Shown here: in pieces, positions 1 through 11,893 of the stretch
Layout of the letters: each line of letters begins with the position of its first letter
Position numbering within the stretch: the stretch's first letter is position 1
DNA from: Luoshenia tenuis
GTDB taxonomy: Bacteria; Bacillota; Clostridia; Christensenellales; GCA-900066905
Assembly: GCF_014384745.1 (NCBI RefSeq)
Contig: NZ_JACRSO010000001.1
Location: 620,001-684,000, forward strand
Length of the DNA stretch: 64,000 bases
Reading direction: 5' to 3'
The notes under the pieces: model-generated
Databases searched by the model: none
What the model was told of the DNA's origin: nothing
What the model saw: the letters and a program-made list of their open reading frames with translations, nothing else
Program-made: the position numbers and the translations under genes

Positions 1-272
1 ACCCACATAAAATTCTGCACGCGAAATGAACAAAACCGATACCCTGTCAATTTACCAAAAATAAAATGCCCGGTCTCGTGAATGATGCTTTCCAAGAGGA
101 TCGTACCAAAGAGGAGTGATGAAACCACTACCAAAAGCATCAGCTTTGGCCCGATCTCATCTTCCACCCCCCACCGCGTGCCCGCATATAAAAATGCCAA
201 TAATAACGCGGCTGCTAAAACCAGAGATTGAAACTGCGCGTAGATCCCCCCGCCCGGCTTTTTCTTTTTCAT
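1..272 (-). CDS. M50-like (site-2-protease-type) membrane protein, N-terminal part
   Basis: The frame starts with ATG at 272, preceded by a GGGAGA ribosome binding site, and runs off the window edge after 90 codons. The visible part opens with a lysine-rich start (MKKKKPGGG), followed by two hydrophobic stretches at about residues 14-26 and 43-57. The motif HETGHF comes just after the second one. An HExxH zinc motif inside or next to a membrane helix is the hallmark of intramembrane metalloproteases of the M50 group. That assignment is inferred from the motif and topology only; the second metal-ligand motif lies outside the window. It is transcribed away from uppP in the same direction, 150 bases downstream of it. 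Confidence 0.7.
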   Translation of the reverse strand, partial: MKKKKPGGGIYAQFQSLVLAAALLLAFLYAGTRWGVEDEIGPKLMLLVVVSSLLFGTILLESIIHETGHFIFGKLTGYRFCSFRVQNFMW

Positions 273-373
273 CTTATCTCTCCCACAGTCCGTATTGCGC
301 CATAGGTCAAGTCCACCATAAAAATCATAACACACTTTCTGCCGCCTTATATAACCGCTTGCATTTATCGGAA

Positions 374-400
374 TAAAAAAAGCGCCCCATTAAGGGGCGC
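374..400 (-). terminator. Intrinsic terminator after uppP
   Basis: A hairpin with arms GCGCCCC and GGGGCGC at 382-400 is followed on the minus strand by a run of seven T (374-381 on plus). It lies about 20 bases beyond the uppP stop codon. Confidence 0.85.
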
Positions 401-422
401 CTGGCGCTTATATTCACAGCCG

Positions 423-1247
423 CTATTTGGCCAACAGGAAGTAGGCGATCACGATCACGCCCAGCACGATGCGGTACCAGCCAAAGGCCTTGAAATCGTG
501 CTTTTTGATGTAGCCCATCAGGAACTTGATGGCCAATACCGAAACCAGGAAGGCTACCACCATACCGGTCAGCAGGATGCCGATCTCCATCCCCGTATAG
601 CTGAAGCCGAATTTCAGCAGCTTGATGAAGCTGGCGCCGAACATCACCGGAATCGCCAGGAAGAAAGTGAATTCCGCCGCCACATAGCGGGATGTGCCGA
701 TCAGCATCGCCCCTACGATAGTAGCGCCGGAGCGGGAAGTGCCCGGGATCAGCGCCAGTATCTGGAAAATGCCGATGACCAGCGCCGCCTGCCAGGTCAT
801 TTGCTGGAAGTTGCGGATCAGCGGACGCCGGTTGCGGTTGCGGTTTTCGACCAGGATAAACGCCACGCCGTAGATGATCAGCGTGATCGCCACCGTAATG
901 TAATTATAAAAAAGCTCGTGCAGCTGGTCGTCAAACAAAACGCCGATGATTCCCGCCGGAATGGTCGCGATCAGCACCTTGCCCCAAAGGGAGAAGGTAT
1001 CCCGCTTCTGCTTGGCCGATTTGCGGGGCGAAAAGGGGTTGAGCTTATGAAAATACAGACAGACCACAGCCAAAATCGCTCCCAGCTGGATGACGACCAG
1101 GAACATATCCATAAACTCCTGGCTGACGTTGAGCTTGATAAACTCATCTACCAGGATCATATGCCCGGTGCTGGAGATCGGCAGCCATTCCGTGATCCCC
1201 TCTACAATGCCTAAAAAGACCGCTTTTAAGATTTCTAAAAAATCCAT
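423..1247 (-). CDS. uppP: Undecaprenyl-diphosphatase UppP (BacA)
   Basis: Integral membrane phosphatase that converts undecaprenyl diphosphate to the monophosphate, recycling the lipid carrier of cell-wall synthesis; overproduction gives bacitracin tolerance. The 274-residue length matches the BacA family. Both family signatures are visible: EGITEWLPISSTGHM near the N-terminus (residues 16-30) and PGTSRSGATI near residue 170, which carry the catalytic Glu, Ser, His and Arg residues. About eight hydrophobic helices follow the expected pattern. ATG at 1247 is preceded by GGATAAAAAG, a modest ribosome binding site. It stands alone with its own terminator; the 230 bases upstream hold a terminator of the next gene cluster and no further ORF. 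Confidence 0.95.
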   Translation of the reverse strand: MDFLEILKAVFLGIVEGITEWLPISSTGHMILVDEFIKLNVSQEFMDMFLVVIQLGAILAVVCLYFHKLNPFSPRKSAKQKRDTFSLWGKVLIATIPAGIIGVLFDDQLHELFYNYITVAITLIIYGVAFILVENRNRNRRPLIRNFQQMTWQAALVIGIFQILALIPGTSRSGATIVGAMLIGTSRYVAAEFTFFLAIPVMFGASFIKLLKFGFSYTGMEIGILLTGMVVAFLVSVLAIKFLMGYIKKHDFKAFGWYRIVLGVIVIAYFLLAK

Positions 1248-1431
1248 CTTTTTATCCTTTCCTCTTGTGGTCGCATTCCCTAACCATCATACGCTATTTA
1301 TCCTTATTTTACTATAGATCAGGTTTGAAACAACGGTAAAATGAAAAATTTGCAAATTGGATAAAAGTTATTCCTGGCTAATACTTATCGCTAAAGCAGG
1401 TAATGTGCCTCATCTAGAGCCGGCCCCACGC

Positions 1432-1460
1432 AAAAATAAAAGCGCATCTAACGATGCGCT
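1432..1460 (-). terminator. Intrinsic terminator of the kinase cluster
   Basis: The hairpin AGCGCATC-TAAC-GATGCGCT (1441-1460) is followed on the minus strand by TTTTATTTTTG. It sits 20 bases after the stop of the 1544-residue kinase and ends the five-gene cluster. Confidence 0.85.
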
Positions 1461-1478
1461 TTTGCATAATCAGAAAAG

Positions 1479-4400
1479 TTAATTCAGCACCCTGACCAGC
1501 GTATCCCGCAATACGCCCATGTCGATGGGTTTGGCCACGTGCGCGGTCATCCCCGCGGCCAGGGAAGCCTGTACATCCTCTGCAAAGGCGTTGGCTGTCA
1601 TGGCGATGATCGGGATAGCGGCCGCATCCGGCCGGTCTAGCTCGCGGATGGCCCGGGTGGCCGCGTATCCATTCATCTCCGGCATCTGGATATCCATCAA
1701 GATCGCATCATAAACGCCGGGCTGCGCTTGGCTGAAGGCCCGCACCACTTTTACGCCGTCGGTCTGTACATCTGCTTTTGCCCCGCGCATCGCCAGCAGC
1801 TCGCACAATATCTCGGCGTTGATCGCATTATCTTCGGCGATCAGGAAATTTCTGCCCTGGAAGGCTTTCTGATCCTCCAGCTGCAAATTTATCTCATATT
1901 GCTTCTCTGCGTGACGCTTGCCGTCCGCATGCGCCCGCTCGCCCTCCAGTTCCACCCAAAAGGTGGTCCCGCCGCCGGGCTGGCTCTCCACCGTCACGGC
2001 GCCGCCCATCAGGTCCACCAACCCTTTGGTCACGCTCAACCCCAGCCCCGTCCCTTCGATATAGGCGGCGTCCCGGCTGCGGGTAAACGGTTCAAAGACG
2101 TGCTGCAAAAAGTCCGCCGTCATCCCCATGCCGGTATCCTGTATGGTAAAGCGGTAGCGCGCTTTTGCCGCACTTTCGGGTGCTTCCACCTCTTCAGCCC
2201 GAAAGAGCACCCGCCCGCCGGCCGGGGTAAATTTTACCGCGTTGCTCAGCAGGTTGATCAAAATTTGATTGATGCGCAGCGAATCGCCATAGAAGCAGGC
2301 CTGATCCACCCGCCCCATTTCGACGTCAAACCGCAGCCCTGCGGCCCGCGCCTGCGGGCCCATGATGGCGCAGACCTGCTCTACCAGCTCGGACAGGGTG
2401 ATTTTCATATGGTTGAGGGTGATCTTACCCCGCTCGATCTTGCTCATATCCAGAATATCGTTGACCAGGCTGAGCAGATGCTGGGAGGAAATGGAGATCT
2501 TGCGCAGACAATCCTCTACCCGCCCCCGGTCGTCCAGATGAGCTACCGCCAGCGCCGTCATCCCCATGATCGCGTTCATGGGCGTGCGGATATCGTGGCT
2601 CATCGCCGAGAGGAAATCGCTCTTGGCCCTATTGGCCTCCTCTGCCAGGGCCAGCGCCTCCTCCAGCGCCTTTTTGCCCTGCCGCTCGGTAGCCAGCATA
2701 TCCGTTACATCCGCGCGCACCATACAGATGGTGCGGTGGTTTTGATCGCCCCAGAGCACGATCACCTGCTTATAGCGCACGCCTTCCCCGCTGCGGTAGG
2801 GGAATACGAAATCATACCCTTCCGGCTTGGCCTCCAGCTGGCGGAGCAGCGTTTTAGTCGTAAACTGTTTTTCGACGGCATCCTCCTCACCCAGCACCCC
2901 ATAGCGCTTGGCAAAAGAGCCGATGCGCTCATCATACCGGTCCAGCAGATGGGGCGGCAGATTCTCCAGCACCGTACGGCGCGAGTAAAGGGTGAGCTGC
3001 TGGGTATTCAGGTTCAAAAAACCCGCCAGTTCGAAGGTATAGGCGACCATGTTGAGCAGACCCTGCTGCTCGCGGATGGATTCGGTAATATCCGTGCGCA
3101 GCAAACAGACCCTGCCCAAGCGCATATCGATGGCCGATACCGTTAGATTTTTGGTGCGAATATCCCCTTTTTGATCCGAAACGGAAAATGAGAAGGTGTA
3201 AGTCCCCTGCGCTTTAAGGCGGCGCAGCATCTCCTCGCGCTCTAAATACCGGGCATACCGTTCACGATCCTTGGGGACGATCGTTTTCAACAACATGGTC
3301 TGGATTCGCTCGGAATGGCTACCCTGCCCAGCCGGCATAAAACCAGCCTTTTCGTTGCGGGTCAACACGGTATAGCGGTCTGCGTTCAAGTCCAGGTCGA
3401 TCACAAAATCATAATTGGATACCGACAGCTGCCGCAAGATCCGGTCGGCGATGGTCTGCTCGGTAATATCCGTCACCGTTAGGATGCCGGTCACCTCTCC
3501 GCCATCGGGCGACTCCACCAGGTTCACCTTAAACTGCACATATCGGCCCTGCGCCTCGTGGGGCAGGCGGATAAAGCAGGACAGGATCTGTTCCGTATCG
3601 TTACGGGCAAAGGCGGCCAGGGTCGGCGCGTTAAGATACGTACGCAAAAACCGCTTGCGCTCCTCTTCCGCTACGATCAGGGTAGAGACCCCTGTAAAGA
3701 ATTCCTCCCGCACCGTCCCGAACTTTTCAAGGATATTGGCACCCGTATGGTCGATGATCTCCAATATCCGGTTTTTAGAGATATTGCAGTGCCCGATGAT
3801 CAGCGCGTTGGGGTCCGTCGTGCGGTAGTGCTGCATGATCAGATCGTTATACTGGCGGCGTATCTCCTCTTGCTCCGCCACGGCCTTGCTCACATCCGCA
3901 TAGGCCGAGTAGATGCGCCGCGCGCCATCGCCAGTATGCAGTACGGACAAGGTATTTTTCAGCCAGATATACGCACCGTCCCCGCGCTGGAACCGGCCGG
4001 TCAGCTCAAAGTGTTCTTCGCCGTTTTCCAGGGCCTGGCGCAGCCTCGCGCGGATGCCCGGCGCATCCTCCGGGTGTAGGTTGGCGTAAATATCCCTGGC
4101 AAACAGCGTTTTAGCCTGTTCCACCGTCATATGCGTCATCGCCGCAAACCCTTCGGAGAGGTATTCCGGCGTCAGGCTGCCGTCCGGGTCATAGCGCATC
4201 ACCGATACGCCGCCGGGCAGGTTCTCCACCATGGTCTGGAAATACAACTCCAGGCGCTCTTTTTCCCGGCGGGCATGTACCTCCTCCGTCACATCCCGCA
4301 CGTATTTAACATAGGCGGGGATGCCGTTCCAATCGGTCTCGCGAAAGCGCGTGGTATAGAACTGATCCTCAGCGCCGATAGCCATCTCATGCTCGGCGCC

Positions 4401-6113
4401 ATCGGCCGGATGGGTCTTAAGCGTGCAAAACGCGCAGGGTTCGTCCCTGCCATGCAGCGCCGCATAGCACTTTTGCCCCAGGCAGGCCTGCCCCTTGGTA
4501 AACAGGTTTTGGGATTCGTTGGCGTAGAGCAGCTCGTAGTTATTCCGGTCAATCACGTAGATGCCGTCCGCCGTTTCGTTGGCGATGTTTTGAAACAGCC
4601 TCGCCTCTGCGGACATCCCGGTAAACACCGCGTAAAACCAGGTATGCTCGGTCAACGGGCCCATGCGCCTGCCGCTTAGGTGGATCCAGATCAGATACCC
4701 TTGCTTATGCCACATGCGGTAGGAAACATCCAGCGCCTTTCCGCTCGCCAGCGCGGCATTTGCAGCCGCCCGCACCCGGGGCCGGTCCTGCTCATATACG
4801 GTGTTGAGCGCGTCGTCCCCCACCAGCGCCCCAAATTCCTCCCGGGTATGGCCGGAAAGCGCCATCACCCCATCGGAATAAAAGGTGGGGATAAATTTAC
4901 CCCCCTCGACCCGATAACTGGCGATGCCGCCCGGAATGGAATTGATCAGATGCCTCATCTCCAGCTGGGCTTCCTTTAAATCGGAGATGTTGTGAAATAC
5001 GCACTGGAGCAGCGCGTTTCCATCCTCCTCCCCTAAGTAGGTGACCTGCGCCCGCACCCAGACGATCTGCCCGTCTCTATGCTGCTTGCGGAATTCAAAC
5101 TCCGCCGCCTCATGGGTGCGGATCACCTCTTTTGCGTGGGCTACCACCATGGGCGTATCCTCCCAAAAGGTCATCTCCGCCGCGTCCCTTTTGGTCAGCT
5201 CCCGGTACTCTTTTGCCGTATAACCCGTCAGTCCCGGCACACCGTCTGAAAAATAGACGGTCTCAAAAATATCCGATACCTTGTAGATCGCCACACCGCC
5301 CGGGATGGCGTTGATGATGTCCTCCATCTTATCGTTGGCCGCGGCCAATTCTTTTTCCAGGCGCACCTGCTCGCTTACGTCGTTATATACGCCATAGAGC
5401 AGCTTGTCCCCATCCTCCTGGGTCTTGATGGAGCCCTCCAGACGGATCCAGCGGTATTCGCCCCTCGCGTCATTCCAAATGCGATAGTTGTGGCGTATCA
5501 TCCCGCCCCCGCGCAGGGCCAGGTAGATCTTATCCCGCAGCTCGGGCAGATCCTCAGGATGAACGCCCAGAAAATCCGTCTCCGTTTCGATCTGGCGGAT
5601 ATGTTCGCGGCTGTACCCCATGATCTCGTAAAAGGCCGGGTTGTGCGATACTGGTGAGATTCGTTGCCCATCATAACGGTATACGCACAGCCCGCAGGGC
5701 ACATTGCTAAAGGTCTTTTCCAGCTGCTTTTGCAGCGCCTGGCTGCGCGCCTGCGCGCTTTTCTGTGCGGTGATCTCGGTAATATACTCGATATGCGCCT
5801 TGCGCCCCGCCCATTGGCTCAGCTTGCCGCTGAGCCGGTAGGTTCGCCCGGTCTGTTTCTGATAAAACTCCCGCTCCACCAGTTCCTGGCAAGAGAGGGT
5901 CTGCATACGGCAAAAGGGACAGGGCGCATCATATCCCGCCGCCTGAAAGCAGGTCAATCCCCTTTCATCCGGCCGCCCTAAAAACAGCTCCCTGGCCTTT
6001 TGATTGGCATAGAGCAATTCCCAGGTATCGGCCGCGCTGACATAGATGGCCATCGGCGCATGGTCCAGCACCGCCGCCATCTGTTCAATCGAAAGGGAAT
6101 TTTCCCAGTTCAT
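1479..6113 (-). CDS. Soluble multi-PAS hybrid histidine kinase with C-terminal receiver
   Basis: A 1544-residue protein without membrane helices. It has about nine tandem PAS-type modules (roughly residues 12-115, 130-250, 262-380, 385-500, 507-612, 622-745, 765-885, 893-1010 and 1018-1137). A HisKA domain follows with SHDIRTP and phospho-accepting His1173, then a HATPase domain (N box near 1291, GTGLGL near 1355) and a receiver domain with Asp1475 in LMDIQMP. PAS1 and PAS5 each carry a cysteine cluster (C55/C65/C68 and C544/C549/C560/C563). It is the last gene of the cluster, 3 bases after the hpt gene, which could relay phosphate from its receiver. A cytoplasmic redox or ligand sensor is a reasonable inference; the signal is unknown. 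Confidence 0.9.
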   Translation of the reverse strand: MNWENSLSIEQMAAVLDHAPMAIYVSAADTWELLYANQKARELFLGRPDERGLTCFQAAGYDAPCPFCRMQTLSCQELVEREFYQKQTGRTYRLSGKLSQWAGRKAHIEYITEITAQKSAQARSQALQKQLEKTFSNVPCGLCVYRYDGQRISPVSHNPAFYEIMGYSREHIRQIETETDFLGVHPEDLPELRDKIYLALRGGGMIRHNYRIWNDARGEYRWIRLEGSIKTQEDGDKLLYGVYNDVSEQVRLEKELAAANDKMEDIINAIPGGVAIYKVSDIFETVYFSDGVPGLTGYTAKEYRELTKRDAAEMTFWEDTPMVVAHAKEVIRTHEAAEFEFRKQHRDGQIVWVRAQVTYLGEEDGNALLQCVFHNISDLKEAQLEMRHLINSIPGGIASYRVEGGKFIPTFYSDGVMALSGHTREEFGALVGDDALNTVYEQDRPRVRAAANAALASGKALDVSYRMWHKQGYLIWIHLSGRRMGPLTEHTWFYAVFTGMSAEARLFQNIANETADGIYVIDRNNYELLYANESQNLFTKGQACLGQKCYAALHGRDEPCAFCTLKTHPADGAEHEMAIGAEDQFYTTRFRETDWNGIPAYVKYVRDVTEEVHARREKERLELYFQTMVENLPGGVSVMRYDPDGSLTPEYLSEGFAAMTHMTVEQAKTLFARDIYANLHPEDAPGIRARLRQALENGEEHFELTGRFQRGDGAYIWLKNTLSVLHTGDGARRIYSAYADVSKAVAEQEEIRRQYNDLIMQHYRTTDPNALIIGHCNISKNRILEIIDHTGANILEKFGTVREEFFTGVSTLIVAEEERKRFLRTYLNAPTLAAFARNDTEQILSCFIRLPHEAQGRYVQFKVNLVESPDGGEVTGILTVTDITEQTIADRILRQLSVSNYDFVIDLDLNADRYTVLTRNEKAGFMPAGQGSHSERIQTMLLKTIVPKDRERYARYLEREEMLRRLKAQGTYTFSFSVSDQKGDIRTKNLTVSAIDMRLGRVCLLRTDITESIREQQGLLNMVAYTFELAGFLNLNTQQLTLYSRRTVLENLPPHLLDRYDERIGSFAKRYGVLGEEDAVEKQFTTKTLLRQLEAKPEGYDFVFPYRSGEGVRYKQVIVLWGDQNHRTICMVRADVTDMLATERQGKKALEEALALAEEANRAKSDFLSAMSHDIRTPMNAIMGMTALAVAHLDDRGRVEDCLRKISISSQHLLSLVNDILDMSKIERGKITLNHMKITLSELVEQVCAIMGPQARAAGLRFDVEMGRVDQACFYGDSLRINQILINLLSNAVKFTPAGGRVLFRAEEVEAPESAAKARYRFTIQDTGMGMTADFLQHVFEPFTRSRDAAYIEGTGLGLSVTKGLVDLMGGAVTVESQPGGGTTFWVELEGERAHADGKRHAEKQYEINLQLEDQKAFQGRNFLIAEDNAINAEILCELLAMRGAKADVQTDGVKVVRAFSQAQPGVYDAILMDIQMPEMNGYAATRAIRELDRPDAAAIPIIAMTANAFAEDVQASLAAGMTAHVAKPIDMGVLRDTLVRVLN

Positions 6114-6116
6114 CGT

Positions 6117-6482
6117 CTATTGTCCTCCTTTTAACTGCCTGCGCAACTCATCCGCCGCAGCAAACTGTGCCTGCACCTGCGCGTACATCGCAGGATAGTC
6201 CTCCCGCGCCTGGCGCGCCCGCAGCGGCTCTACCATGGCGCAAACCGCCTCATACAGCGGGGTCAGGCCCATGTTGCCCACAACGCCTTTCAAGGTATGC
6301 GCCGCCTCAAAGGCAGCCGTAAGGTCTCCCGTCTGCAGCGCGGCCCCCAGCTTTTCCAGGTTATCATCCTTAAAGAGCATATCCAGCAGCCGCAGGTACA
6401 TCCCCTCGTTGCCCATAAAGCGCTCCATGGTCGCGTGATAATCCGCGCCGTACGCCTCAAAAATCGCCTTAAATCCACTCAT
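6117..6482 (-). CDS. Hpt-domain phosphotransfer protein
   Basis: A 121-residue single-domain protein of the histidine phosphotransfer type. The core HTLKGVVGNMG holds the phospho-accepting histidine in the HxxKG context typical of Hpt four-helix bundles. Start ATG at 6482 has GGGAGG placed 8 bases upstream. It sits between two hybrid kinases with 3-base gaps on both sides, so it is almost certainly co-translated with them. A stand-alone Hpt next to hybrid kinases ending in receivers suggests a His-Asp-His-Asp relay. The only receiver in the cluster with an effector domain is the EAL protein at 10172-11827, its most obvious final acceptor (inference). Confidence 0.9.
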   Translation of the reverse strand: MSGFKAIFEAYGADYHATMERFMGNEGMYLRLLDMLFKDDNLEKLGAALQTGDLTAAFEAAHTLKGVVGNMGLTPLYEAVCAMVEPLRARQAREDYPAMYAQVQAQFAAADELRRQLKGGQ

Positions 6483-6485
6483 CTT

Positions 6486-10067
<3,582 letters not shown>

Positions 10068-10171
10068 CAAACTTCGTCCTCTCCAAATCTCGCCCGCGCG
10101 GCCGCAGGCCGATGCCGCGCGTCAGCCGCCAAGCCCCATCCCGTGGGCGGCCTTTTCCGTATGCTTATGGT

Positions 10172-11827
10172 TCATGCTTTTAACAGCGTTTCAAACTCCG
10201 TACAAGGCATGGGTTTGGCAAAGTAGTAGCCCTGCACGTAATCGCAGCCGATCTCTTCTAGCCGCACCAGCTGATCCCGGGTCTCTACGCCCTCGGCCAC
10301 CACGCGCAGGTCCATCCACCGGGCCAGATCCATGATAAAGTGCAGTATCTCCCGGTCCAGCGGCTTTGCCGTTTCACTTCTGATAAATTTCATATCCAGT
10401 TTGAGGATATCCAGCGGCATCTGGTTGAGCATGTTCAGCGAGGAATATCCGCTGCCGAAATCATCCATCTCGATGATAAAGCCCATCTCCCGCAGCTGCC
10501 CTACCGTGCTTATGATCTGGCGCGGGTCCTCTGTATAGGCGCTCTCGGTGATTTCCAAATGCAGCCGGGAAAGGGGAAGCTGGTAGCGCTTTAGCGTACG
10601 GGTCAGGATATCGGCGATATCCGCGTTATAAATGTCTGCCCGGGATACGTTTACTGAGATAGAGATGGGCGGATAACCCTTATCATCCCATTCCCGCAGC
10701 GCGGCGCAGGCCCTGTCCCATACGAATTGATCCAGCTTAGTAATAAAGCCGTTCTTTTCAAATAGCGGGATGAATTCCGCGGGCGATTGCAGCCCCCACT
10801 CGGGGTGTCGCCAGCGCACCAGCGCCTCCGCACCGGCCAGGCTTCCCTCTGGAATCTTATATTTGGGTTGCAGGTAGATTTCAAATTCGCCTTGCGCCAG
10901 GGCAGCCTCCATGCCGTTGGTGATGGCCTGCTCGCGCAGCAGCTGGCTGCGCAGTTTATCGTCATACGCCGCAAAATACTTGCCGTACTGGCCCTTGATG
11001 CTGCACGCCGCCAAAAGCGCCCGGTCGCACATCTGCTCAACGGACAGTTCCCGATTCTCAACGGCGTAAATGCCCCATTTCATCACCACGTTTTTGGCGT
11101 TTGACAGGGTATTGACCTGTTTGCCCGCCCGGATAAACCATTCGTTGCGGTACTCTGGGCGATGCTCCAGCAGGCAGCCGAACTGGTCCGCATTAAACCG
11201 TCCGCAGATTCCTTTTTCGCCCGCCATCTCCGCGTACATCCCCGCCACGCCGCGCAGCAGCCGGTCGCCCGTGGGCACGCCGAAAATATCGTTGACCAGT
11301 TTAAAGTTCTCGATATCCGAGCAGACGATATCGTATTGTTTCTCCGGGTGCTGCATCAAAATCTCTTTGACGCGCTGATAGAAAAACTCCTTGCTGTAAA
11401 GGCCGGTCAGCCGGTCGTACTGGATGAGGTTGATCATCGCCGCCGTTTCCCGCAGGTTAATGATACCCGCCACCCGGTGCAAAATGATCTGCGGCCGGTA
11501 AGGCTTTGCCACAAAATCCGCCGCGCCGTGGGATAGCGCGGCAACCTCATCAGACTCACCATCGTTTTGAGTGGTGACGATCACCGGTATCGACGCATAG
11601 GCCGAATCTGCCTTGACGATGGATAAAAACGTATAGCCGTCCATGACCGGCATTACAATATCCAGCAGGATCAAGGACAGCTCGTCTTTATAATCCTTTA
11701 AAACGTCCAGCGCTTCCTGGCCATTTTCCGCCTCTATAACGGTATATTGAGAGGATAATATCTCCTTTAACATGGCCCGGTTAATCGGGTTATCCTCTAC
11801 GATCAGTATTTTCTTGCGTGCTATCAT
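10172..11827 (-). CDS. Response regulator REC-GGDEF(degenerate)-EAL, probable c-di-GMP phosphodiesterase
   Basis: About 551 residues. The receiver domain (1-120) has the acidic pair in VEDN and phospho-Asp in LLDIVMP near residue 56. A GGDEF-like domain (135-290) carries GRFNADQF where GGDEF is expected, so cyclase activity is unlikely. The EAL domain (300-545) keeps the catalytic signatures EALVRW, NVSR, EITES, DDFGSG, KLD, AEGVET and the loop QGYYF, so it should hydrolyse c-di-GMP. The degenerate GGDEF may bind GTP as an allosteric input, as known for some PDEs. GTG at 11830 and ATG at 11827 are both possible starts. It is the only receiver-effector protein in the cluster, so it is the likely output of the neighbouring kinases and Hpt. 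Confidence 0.9.
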   Translation of the reverse strand: MIARKKILIVEDNPINRAMLKEILSSQYTVIEAENGQEALDVLKDYKDELSLILLDIVMPVMDGYTFLSIVKADSAYASIPVIVTTQNDGESDEVAALSHGAADFVAKPYRPQIILHRVAGIINLRETAAMINLIQYDRLTGLYSKEFFYQRVKEILMQHPEKQYDIVCSDIENFKLVNDIFGVPTGDRLLRGVAGMYAEMAGEKGICGRFNADQFGCLLEHRPEYRNEWFIRAGKQVNTLSNAKNVVMKWGIYAVENRELSVEQMCDRALLAACSIKGQYGKYFAAYDDKLRSQLLREQAITNGMEAALAQGEFEIYLQPKYKIPEGSLAGAEALVRWRHPEWGLQSPAEFIPLFEKNGFITKLDQFVWDRACAALREWDDKGYPPISISVNVSRADIYNADIADILTRTLKRYQLPLSRLHLEITESAYTEDPRQIISTVGQLREMGFIIEMDDFGSGYSSLNMLNQMPLDILKLDMKFIRSETAKPLDREILHFIMDLARWMDLRVVAEGVETRDQLVRLEEIGCDYVQGYYFAKPMPCTEFETLLKA

Positions 11828-11893
11828 CACTTCAACCCTCTATTCTGCCTGACGGCAGCGCTTCTTTATCCCGTATACCGTATTGGTGTACTC

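Noticed and set aside
498..1214. Long plus-strand open frame opposite uppP
   Set aside because: Antisense shadow of a well-supported membrane protein; no ribosome binding site and a composition rich in Gln/His/Asp typical of reverse reading.
1728..3146. 472-codon plus-strand frame opposite the large kinase
   Set aside because: High-GC antisense frame; the kinase on the other strand has complete domain motifs and a start signal.
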